Origin: Alphaproteobacteria bacterium
GTDB lineage: Bacteria > Pseudomonadota > Alphaproteobacteria > JAPYRI01
Direction of reading: 5' to 3'
Length of the DNA stretch: 49,377 nt
NCBI GenBank assembly: GCA_029941135.1
Contig: JAPYRI010000010.1
Location: 1 to 49,377, forward strand
Made by a program: the position numbers and the translations under genes. This document shows positions 8,674 to 15,541 of this stretch, in pieces. Position 1 is the stretch's first letter. Every line of letters begins with the position of its first letter. The notes beneath the pieces are model-generated. The model was not told where the DNA came from, searched no databases, and saw only the letters and a list, made by a program, of their open reading frames with translations.

Positions 8674-8725
8674 GAATTATGGGATGCTAGGCCATCCCAA
8701 GCTTGAATGGCCGAAAGAAGGAAAT

Positions 8726-9748
8726 ATGATTTTTAGAATCTCACCAAATTTATCCAGCCTGCTGATTGGCTGCATGCTTGTGCTGGCGATTTCGTTTGCG
8801 ACACCGTCGCGGGCCGAGACTGAACAAGATCATACTGAGATCGTTGGGCCCAATGCTTGTGGCGAGTGCCACAAGAAAACTGTAGCTGTGTGGCAGAAGA
8901 GCCACCACTTCTCGACATTTAAAGAACTGCCTCGCCGAAAGGAGGCGATTGAGATTGCCAAGAAGATGGGGTTGAAACGCATCAAGGCAGGCAGTCTTTG
9001 TCTGGACTGTCACTTCACGACCGCCGAAGCAAGCGGCGGCAAGCGAAAAGCCATTGCGGGCGTTTCTTGCGAATCCTGCCACGGTCCGGCTAAAGGATAT
9101 GTCAAACGGCACGGAGAATTCAGCGGCAAGAAGAAGGAATCAGAGACCGAGGCAGAAGCGCTCCAACGCTGGGCAGATTCCGACGCCGCCGGCATGATCC
9201 GGCCCGGCGACATGTATGCCTTGGCCAAGAATTGTTACGACTGCCACACTGTACCCCAGGAGAAGCTGGTGAACACCGGCGGCCACACGGCGGGCAGCAA
9301 GTTTGAATTGGTATCCTGGTCCCAGGGAGAAGTGCGCCACAACGTTTGGTATAACGGCGGAAAAGGTAATGCTGAGGCCAGTGCAGAGCACAAACGGGTG
9401 ATGTTCGTTGTCGGATTGGCGGTGGAACTAGAGACTTCGATTAGGGCTGTCGGAAACGCGACCGTAAAGGCCGACTATGCAGTGGCTATGGCTAAGCGTG
9501 CGGGCCGTGCCAAGGCACGCTTTCGCAAGATTGCTGATGTCTTGCCGATCCCAGAAATTGGTCAGATCAACCTGGCGGCAAATTCAGTCAAATTGAAGCT
9601 GAACAATAAGGATAAACTTAGCAAAGCTGCGGCCAAGATTGCAGCGGCTGCTAACGCAATCTCGGACAATTATGATGGTTCAACATTCGGCGCGGTCGAC
9701 GGCATGATTCCTCCAGCGTCGAAATACAAGGGAATGGCAGATCAGTAG
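8726..9748 (+). CDS. Tetraheme cytochrome c554-type protein
   Basis: This 340-residue protein starts at an ATG preceded by AAAGAAGGA. A signal peptide ends near residue 28 (TPSRA). Four CxxCH sites are present: CGECH (about 45), CLDCH (about 92), CESCH (about 115) and CYDCH (about 171). The pattern CGECHKKTVAVWQKSHH and the later CESCHGPAKGYVKRH are typical of the cytochrome c554 / multiheme c family. The last 170 residues are heme-free and predicted helical, rich in Ala and Lys. It is likely a periplasmic electron shuttle between the inner-membrane components encoded downstream and the outer-membrane barrel. The upstream reductase stops 52 bases before this start, consistent with an operon. 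Hydroxylamine oxidation, where c554 is classically found, is not supported because no HAO-type octaheme protein is present. Confidence 0.85.
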   Translation: MIFRISPNLSSLLIGCMLVLAISFATPSRAETEQDHTEIVGPNACGECHKKTVAVWQKSHHFSTFKELPRRKEAIEIAKKMGLKRIKAGSLCLDCHFTTAEASGGKRKAIAGVSCESCHGPAKGYVKRHGEFSGKKKESETEAEALQRWADSDAAGMIRPGDMYALAKNCYDCHTVPQEKLVNTGGHTAGSKFELVSWSQGEVRHNVWYNGGKGNAEASAEHKRVMFVVGLAVELETSIRAVGNATVKADYAVAMAKRAGRAKARFRKIADVLPIPEIGQINLAANSVKLKLNNKDKLSKAAAKIAAAANAISDNYDGSTFGAVDGMIPPASKYKGMADQ

Positions 9749-9840
9749 CGCCCGCGGTGCTGGCGATGATGCTTCACCGTCAATGGCGGTGAGAGCTCCG
9801 TTCGGGTTGGCATTAACATCAGAAATTATGGAGGAAAGGT

Positions 9841-11544
9841 TTGAATTCCTCGCCTAACATAAATAGTCCAGAGCGTTGGGATCGACCCTTCGGCCCGGAC
9901 ATGACCGAAAATGATGTTGATCGCGCCCTGGAATTCTCAGCCCTCGGTGCCGTAGATCCGAACTTGTTCCCGAAAAACCGACCGCTGCGGGAGATCATTA
10001 AGAATGATGGTCGCATCGTCCATTATAAACGTGGCGATATTATTATCCGCAATGGCGACTATGGCAATTCCGTTTTTCTAATATTACAGGGCTGTGTCCG
10101 GATCGTCATCAATGAGCCCAGAGAGCAGCACCGACCTAAGAAAGGCAGGCGTTCATTCTTTCGCGCCGTCAGCCAGCTCTGGCGAAATGCGACGGTACCT
10201 GAGCGGCGAGACGTTTCGATCTACGAAAATAGCGCCTCTAAAATCCGACGCGGCGAGGTAACCAGCGCCCAAGTTCATCTCACCGATGTCTCGGGATATA
10301 TCGCGACCCATGAAACTATACAGCTGGCTGAGGGGACGAGCTTTGGCGAGATAGCCGCCCTGTCGCGCACGCCGCGCACGGCGACGGTCTTTGCCGAAAC
10401 CGAGCTTGAGCTGCTGGAGTTGCGATGGCAGGGGTTGCGCGATATTCGCCGTCGGGACGCTGGTATTAGAGAGACCTTCAACCAGCACTATCGCAAAAAT
10501 CGGCTGGAGGCCCAATTGCGTAGCTCGCCACTTTTGGCCCACCTCGATACGGAAAGCCTGGGTGAGATTATCAAGCACACCCTGCTCGAGATGTATGGCT
10601 CCGAAGATTGGTTTTACGCCTACATGAAGATCGAAGCGCGGGAGTCGAGTGATGTCATCGCTGCAGAGCCCGTGATTATCGAGCAGCATTCTTATCTTGA
10701 TGGACTTTTGCTGATTTGCTCGGGTCACGCCCGCTTGAGCGAGGGGCTCGACCATGGCGAGCGAACCGTCGGCTACTTAAAATCTAATGATGCATTTGGC
10801 CTGGAAGAGATCATGGACCAGTGGCGCAACGGTACAGAGCTTCTGGCCCAGCGCAGTTTGCGTGCCGTCGGTCATGTAGAGGTCTTACGCATCCCGACAG
10901 CCTTGGTTGAAAAACACATTTTGCCCTCGTTGCCTGCGAGTCTGCTGCCCGAACTGAAAAACGCCGACAACGTTTTAGCCTGGGATGCCGATAGCCAGGA
11001 GAAAGGCCTCGAGCAATCTCTACTTGATTTTTTCACCGACCAGCGGATCATCAATGGGACCGAGACCATGATGATAAATACCGCGCGATGCACGGGCTGC
11101 GATGATTGTGTTCGGGCTTGCGCCGCAACCCATGACAACAACCCTCGTTTCATCCGCCATGGGCCGGTCCATGGCAACATACAAGTCGCCAATTCCTGTA
11201 TGCATTGTGCCGATCCGGTCTGCTTGGTCGAATGTCCGACCGGTGCCATCGGCCAGAGTGTCATAGACGGCCGCGTGATGATTGATGACCCTCTTTGCAT
11301 TGGTTGCGGTAACTGTGCCAATTCCTGTCCCTACAACAATATCCAGCTGGTCGAGGTCAGAAACCGGTCCGGTGATTTCATCATTGATACGGAAACTAGC
11401 GCACCAATCGTCAAGGCCACTAAATGCGACCTTTGCTTCGGTCAGCTCGGCGGGCCTGCCTGCCAACGTGCTTGTCCCCACGATGCACTTGTCCGTATGG
11501 ATCTTCACAACATGGATGAGGTATTAGGGTGGATAGGTAAATAG
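9841..11544 (+). CDS. Fusion of two cNMP-binding domains with a four-cluster 4Fe-4S ferredoxin module
   Basis: This 567-residue protein starts at TTG with a strong GGAGGAAAG site. Cyclic-nucleotide-binding domain 1 (about 45-215) has RGDIIIRNGDYGNSVFLILQ and the phosphate-cassette-like GTSFGEIAALSRTPRTATV. An insertion of about 55 basic residues separates its two halves. A second, more diverged cNMP-type domain lies about 235-375. The C-terminal 170 residues carry sixteen cysteines in four sets like DmsB/HybA iron-sulfur subunits: CTGCDDCVRAC, CMHCADPVCLVEC, CIGCGNCANSC and CDLC...CQRAC. There is no signal peptide or helix-turn-helix, so it is a cytoplasmic electron-transfer protein and not a transcription factor. 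It probably docks on the adjacent cytochrome-b-like protein, with electron flow perhaps gated by a cyclic nucleotide. Whether ligand binding is retained is unknown. Confidence 0.85.
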   Translation: MNSSPNINSPERWDRPFGPDMTENDVDRALEFSALGAVDPNLFPKNRPLREIIKNDGRIVHYKRGDIIIRNGDYGNSVFLILQGCVRIVINEPREQHRPKKGRRSFFRAVSQLWRNATVPERRDVSIYENSASKIRRGEVTSAQVHLTDVSGYIATHETIQLAEGTSFGEIAALSRTPRTATVFAETELELLELRWQGLRDIRRRDAGIRETFNQHYRKNRLEAQLRSSPLLAHLDTESLGEIIKHTLLEMYGSEDWFYAYMKIEARESSDVIAAEPVIIEQHSYLDGLLLICSGHARLSEGLDHGERTVGYLKSNDAFGLEEIMDQWRNGTELLAQRSLRAVGHVEVLRIPTALVEKHILPSLPASLLPELKNADNVLAWDADSQEKGLEQSLLDFFTDQRIINGTETMMINTARCTGCDDCVRACAATHDNNPRFIRHGPVHGNIQVANSCMHCADPVCLVECPTGAIGQSVIDGRVMIDDPLCIGCGNCANSCPYNNIQLVEVRNRSGDFIIDTETSAPIVKATKCDLCFGQLGGPACQRACPHDALVRMDLHNMDEVLGWIGK

Positions 11545-12365
11545 TGACTTTCGCATCTCGCCGCTTTGGCGCCCTTTGTCTGTCAATTGTCCTGGCCGCT
11601 GGTCTGATCTGGCTCGCAATGGCATATGACCTGACACTCCGCGATGCCAGCTACTTAACAGGGTGGCTGCTGTTCGGCGGTGTTGTGCTGGCGTCAACAT
11701 TCAATATGCGTAAGAAACTACCGTTTTTGCCGCTTTTGAATGCGTCGATTTGGCTGCAGATTCATATCTACATCGGTTGGCTATTGGTGGTGCTATTTTT
11801 TTTGCATACCTCCCTCGAATGGCCGCTTGGGTGGTTTGAGGGGGTGTTGTGGTTTCTCTTTGTATTGGTCTCCCTGAGTGGATTAATCGGCCTCTTTCTG
11901 TCACGCAGTTTGCCAGTGCGCATTCAGAACCACGGTGAACGCTTGATCTTCGAGCGCATCCCGCAATTCCGCGCTGAACTCGCCGACGAGGTCGAGGTTC
12001 TGGCTACACGTTCGGTGCGCGAGACAGCTTCTAATACCATTGCCCTCTATTACGTCAATCGCCTGCAGGCCTATTTCAGTGGACCAAAAAACCTTGTCGC
12101 ACATTTACTTGAATCCCGAGCGGCTTTGACCAAGCACCGTCGGGAAATCGACTCTCTTGAGCGCTACCTCCAAGAGGATGGGCGAGAGATACTGGCGAAT
12201 ATCAAAGACCTTATCGTCGCAAAAGATAATCTGGATTATCAGTACTCTCTGCAACTCGTACTCAGGCTGTGGCTTTTTGTTCATATTCCGCTGACTTATG
12301 CGCTGCTGCTCGTCGCCCTCGTACATATCGTTCTGACCTATGCCTTCTCGGGGGCGACCTTGTAA
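11544..12365 (+). CDS. Cytochrome-b-like inner-membrane protein
   Basis: This 273-residue protein starts at a GTG sharing one base with the previous stop (TAGTG), so translation is coupled. Hydrophobic helices lie about 8-28, 38-52, 70-92 and 98-118, then a charged, helical soluble loop (about 120-235), and a last pair at 240-270. Histidines sit inside or next to helices: IHIYIGW, FFLHTSLEW, FVHIPLTY and LVHIVLTY. These could ligate two b hemes as in NapH/NrfD/cyt-b561-like quinol-reactive subunits. No family is confidently recognised. Position between the ferredoxin-type protein and the decaheme cytochrome suggests it links the quinone pool or the cytoplasmic 4Fe-4S protein with periplasmic hemes. 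Confidence 0.7.
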   Translation: MTFASRRFGALCLSIVLAAGLIWLAMAYDLTLRDASYLTGWLLFGGVVLASTFNMRKKLPFLPLLNASIWLQIHIYIGWLLVVLFFLHTSLEWPLGWFEGVLWFLFVLVSLSGLIGLFLSRSLPVRIQNHGERLIFERIPQFRAELADEVEVLATRSVRETASNTIALYYVNRLQAYFSGPKNLVAHLLESRAALTKHRREIDSLERYLQEDGREILANIKDLIVAKDNLDYQYSLQLVLRLWLFVHIPLTYALLLVALVHIVLTYAFSGATL

Positions 12366-14737
12366 TGCGATTGCTTCAATTTTTTGATTTCAGGTCAAGC
12401 ACCTACGAGCGGCCCAATCAGAACTGGGTCTGCGGAAATTTGGCCTCGGGCAAACCGTGTCGAATCGGTCCGGGGGTAAATGGTCGCTGCCGTGCAAGCG
12501 TAGAATGCGCACCGATGAAGGCAGGGGGTCGATGGACCTGTACCCGGCCGCCCAGTGCAGGTGGGCAGTGCGAGAATGGGCCTCTACCCGACGGCACCTG
12601 TTGCTTGACTATTCCGAAATGTGCCCCTACGCGCAGTCTTCGGTCGAAACGCGGTCGTGTGGTTATCGGTACGATGATCCTGACCGTGGGATTTTTGATG
12701 TTGAGTCTGTTCGGCACTGCTCGCGACAAGATTTTGTCACCGGGACCGGTGACTATGAGTCACGGCGAAGTTGGGGGGTGTGTTAATTGTCATCAAGGGT
12801 TAGATCATGGAGTAGATCAGTGGGTAGGCACAGCCCTTACGTCCGGACAGGACATGGGCGATGCCAAGCAATGTTTGAGCTGCCATGAATTCGGCGAGAA
12901 TTCTTTTTCCGCACATAACCTTGCCCCAGATGCTCTGGCAGAGGCGTCTCAGCGGCTTTCTCTTTCCCAGACTACGGCCCCAGAACCTTTGAAAATTAAG
13001 CTGGCGGGGCTGCTCTTCGATTCCCCTCAAAAGGTGGGCAGCAAGTTGGCGTGCGCGACTTGTCACAAGGAACACAAAGGCGTTTACCAGGACCTGAAGG
13101 CAATGAGCAATGGGCGCTGTCAATCCTGCCACAGCGCTCAATTTACTAGCTTTTCAAACGGCCATCCGAGCTTCGAGGACTATCCCTATAAGCAACGTAC
13201 TCGGATTGTTTTCGATCACGGAGCCCACTTCAATCGTCATTTCGATAAAGCAGGTCTGGAGAAAGCGCCTACCGTATGTACAAGCTGCCACATCCCCGAC
13301 GTCAATGGCAGATCGATACTACTACGCGGCTTTGATGAGACATGCTCGGGCTGCCATTTAGAGCAAATCGAAGGGATCAGTCGGATAGGAGGCAAGGGAA
13401 TCGCCTTCCTGGGAGTACCCGGATTCGACGTGGCCTCGCTGCGGGACCAAGGCGTTGAGGTTGGCGAGTGGCCGGAACTGGCGGAAGAGCCAATGACTCC
13501 ATTTCTGGAAGTGCTATTGAGTCAGGACCCGGCTTTGGCCGCGGACCTCGCGAGGATATCAACCCTTGACCATCTTGATCTTTCCAACGCCGACGCCGGT
13601 GATCTGGCTGCGGTGGGAAGAATCGTCTGGGGAGTAAAGATACTGTTCCACGAATTGTTGGTGCAAGGTCCTGCCGCAATTGCCGCCAAGCTGTCGAAGG
13701 GCTTTGATCAAAATTTGAGTAAGCAGAGCCTAAGCCAGTTGGTGGCCAGTTTGCCATTGGACGTGATCCGCAGTGCCCAGGAAAGTTGGTTCCCCGACCT
13801 CTTCACCGAAGTTGCAATCCATAACTTGGGGGGCCTGCTTTCTCTGCGCGAACAGACATCTGAGGTCGACGCGGTGGCGGCAGAGGCCGGGCAGGATACC
13901 GCTCCAGGAACCTCGGATGGTGATGACTCAATTTTGGGTGATGACCTGATTTTGGGTGATGATTCAATACTGGGAGACAACACAATTCTGGATGATGATG
14001 ATGAGATTTTTTCCAACGGGGAGAATATTCTGACTGAAGACGAAAAGCCCCTTTCAGGCGACGCAGAAACTCTGCCAGAGGATTTGGGCGGCGAGAACAG
14101 TGAAAGCCTGTGGATTGCAGCGAAGCTTTTGGCTGATGAGCAGTCCAAAATTGACCAGGAAACATGGGCTAGATTGGGCGGCTGGTACCGGGAGGAGTAC
14201 AGCTTAGTCTACAGGCCGGTCGGCCACGCTGATGCCTTTTTGCGGGCTTGGATCGACTTGGGCGCCCAAAGTGAAGGCGGCACAGCGGCGGCGGGCCGGG
14301 CCATCTTTGACCAACTCGCTCACAAAGACGCCCCTGGAAAATGCGTCAAGTGTCACAGCGTTGAAACAGTCCCCAATGGTGGACTGCAGATGATGTGGAC
14401 TGCGGCGCGCTCGGACCCGGAGTTTAAAAAGGCGACGGTTTTCGCCCATACCGCCCATTTTAGCATGATGGACGAGGATGGCTGCCTAACCTGTCATAAG
14501 GTGGAGCCCAAGGCCGACTATGCGGCGTCTTATGCAGATACCAATCCGCACAGCTTTACCTCGAATTTCGCGCCGTTGGGCATCAAGACTTGCGCCGCCT
14601 GTCACCAAGAAAACCTGGCGGGCGATAACTGCCAGCAGTGCCACCAATACCACGTCGGCCGTTTTGTGGCCCAGTCGGTTGCTACGGATTGGTCTGAAGA
14701 CACATCGACTGGTGTTCCACAAGAACTGAACGAATAA
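12365..14737 (+). CDS. Membrane-anchored decaheme c-type cytochrome
   Basis: This 790-residue protein starts at an ATG overlapping the previous stop (TAATG). Residues 1-95 are a non-exported, cysteine-rich segment with nine cysteines (VCG, KPC, GRC, VEC, WTC, GQC, GTCC, PKC). A transmembrane helix follows at about 98-118. Ten CxxCH motifs come next in two groups. Six lie between about residues 138 and 330 (CVNCH, CLSCH, CATCH, CQSCH, CTSCH, CSGCH). Four lie between about 659 and 760 (CVKCH, CLTCH, CAACH, CQQCH). Between the groups is a 300-residue heme-free stretch containing acidic hexapeptide repeats at 519-542. The topology puts a Cys-rich domain in the cytoplasm and ten hemes in the periplasm, suitable for carrying electrons from the preceding membrane protein outward. 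It is last in the operon. Confidence 0.85.
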   Translation: MRLLQFFDFRSSTYERPNQNWVCGNLASGKPCRIGPGVNGRCRASVECAPMKAGGRWTCTRPPSAGGQCENGPLPDGTCCLTIPKCAPTRSLRSKRGRVVIGTMILTVGFLMLSLFGTARDKILSPGPVTMSHGEVGGCVNCHQGLDHGVDQWVGTALTSGQDMGDAKQCLSCHEFGENSFSAHNLAPDALAEASQRLSLSQTTAPEPLKIKLAGLLFDSPQKVGSKLACATCHKEHKGVYQDLKAMSNGRCQSCHSAQFTSFSNGHPSFEDYPYKQRTRIVFDHGAHFNRHFDKAGLEKAPTVCTSCHIPDVNGRSILLRGFDETCSGCHLEQIEGISRIGGKGIAFLGVPGFDVASLRDQGVEVGEWPELAEEPMTPFLEVLLSQDPALAADLARISTLDHLDLSNADAGDLAAVGRIVWGVKILFHELLVQGPAAIAAKLSKGFDQNLSKQSLSQLVASLPLDVIRSAQESWFPDLFTEVAIHNLGGLLSLREQTSEVDAVAAEAGQDTAPGTSDGDDSILGDDLILGDDSILGDNTILDDDDEIFSNGENILTEDEKPLSGDAETLPEDLGGENSESLWIAAKLLADEQSKIDQETWARLGGWYREEYSLVYRPVGHADAFLRAWIDLGAQSEGGTAAAGRAIFDQLAHKDAPGKCVKCHSVETVPNGGLQMMWTAARSDPEFKKATVFAHTAHFSMMDEDGCLTCHKVEPKADYAASYADTNPHSFTSNFAPLGIKTCAACHQENLAGDNCQQCHQYHVGRFVAQSVATDWSEDTSTGVPQELNE
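13919..13990 (+). repeat. Four acidic hexapeptide repeats (GDDSIL type) in the decaheme cytochrome
   Basis: Four 18-base units encode GDDSIL, GDDLIL, GDDSIL and GDNTIL, then run into a DDDDEIF tail. The DDx[IL]L core is shared with the DDELLSGD repeats of the first cytochrome of the operon, although the period differs (6 versus 8 residues). Confidence 0.85.
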
Positions 14738-14742
14738 AGATA

Positions 14743-14756
14743 CTGTCACGTTAAGT
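14743..14756. repeat. 14-bp match to the outer end of the IS30 remnant
   Basis: CTGTCACGTTAAGT here is identical to 31868-31881, which lies just outside the stop codon of the second IS30 remnant where the terminal repeat should be. It sits six bases after the decaheme stop codon and may be a solo IS end left by excision or deletion. A 14-base match is suggestive only. Confidence 0.4.
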
Positions 14757-14813
14757 CGATGGTAGCGGGCACTACATGCTAGCCTTGTGGAGGAACAGAA
14801 TTACATATCCGCG

Positions 14814-15154
14814 CTGGAGGGTTTCGCTTTGAAAATGTCCGTTTGGCTCCGTCCCAAAAGCTTGTGCCGGCTGGTCAAGGTTTCAAGGCCGCCATCGATG
14901 TTGCCCGCGCCTGCGCGCCAAACTGAATACGGCGATTCCGCGCACGCGAAAAATTTTGCCACCACCGTGGCCTTTTCCGGGCTGAATGCCTGTATGCAGA
15001 TGATGGGCGCCGATGGTTTGAAACAGGAGTTTCCGTTAGCCCGCCATCTGGCGGCGGCGAAAATGGAGCACTATCTGGACGGCACGATCGAAATCCAAAT
15101 GTGGTGATTTCCCGAGCCTCACAAAAGGCCTATGCCAACAGCAAGGTTGAGTGA
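14814..15154 (+). pseudogene. Acyl-CoA dehydrogenase remnant with several frameshifts
   Basis: Three reading frames must be joined to recover acyl-CoA dehydrogenase text. From about 14814 one frame reads GFRFENVRLAPSQKLVPAGQ then GFKAAIDVAR and hits a stop. From about 14935 a second frame reads NACMQMMGADGLKQEFPLAR then HLAAAKMEHYLDGTIEIQ. A third frame ends VVISRASQKAY before a stop at 15152-15154. These correspond to the mid-domain junction and the C-terminal helical domain (Q-x-x-G-x-x-G and EIQ...ISR motifs). The first two thirds of a 380-residue enzyme and part of the C-domain are missing. The gene is dead. Confidence 0.7.
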
Positions 15155-15541
15155 TCCCGGCAACTTTACACCGCGAATTGGGGGTAACCTATTGGGGTCG
15201 CGGATGCCGAGTTCTGCTGTTACAGGGGAAGTCCGCTGTTATGGGGGCTGCACTCAGTTGGTCTCAAGCAAGCGGTTGGCGTCCATCACCTCAACCACCC
15301 TCCAGGAGATTCTGCCCTGCACACGGGGAACTCATAGAGCGCTTTGCCGAACTGAATGCGATCCTTGGCGTAACGGAGCCCCAGTTCCAAAGCGTTCTGC
15401 GCCATTCCGCCGCCGCGTGCGGCGGAATGGACGTGGACGGATTCGAACGTGTTCATCAATTTCTTGAAGCCCTAGCCTTCCTCGCCGCCCAGCAGGCTCC
15501 CGGCCTATAATCGCCCGGTTGGCTAATTTGTTTTAGAAAGT
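15155..15541. other. Non-coding or decayed spacer with a strong palindrome
   Basis: The 387 bases between the acyl-CoA dehydrogenase debris and the stop of the FecR-domain gene hold no gene I can support. An open frame (15151-15510) contains GELIERFAELNAILGVTEP, which could be a piece of a former protein, but no family is recognised. The perfect palindrome at 15402-15430 lies inside. Confidence 0.4.
15402..15430. repeat. Perfect 12-bp inverted repeat with 5-base loop
   Basis: CCATTCCGCCGC (15402-15413) and GCGGCGGAATGG (15419-15430) are exact reverse complements around CGCGT. No T-run follows on either side, so it is not a canonical intrinsic terminator. It could still act as a transcript-stabilising hairpin or be a dispersed palindrome. 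Confidence 0.7.

Noticed and set aside
3850-9748. Hydroxylamine oxidoreductase/c554 nitrification module
   Set aside because: c554-like motifs are present, but there is no octaheme HAO-type protein or ammonia monooxygenase gene.
9771-9791. TCACCG/CGGTGA hairpin as a terminator inside the cytochrome operon
   Set aside because: Six-base stem, no T-run, and the next gene has a strong ribosome-binding site; at most a weak attenuation or processing element.
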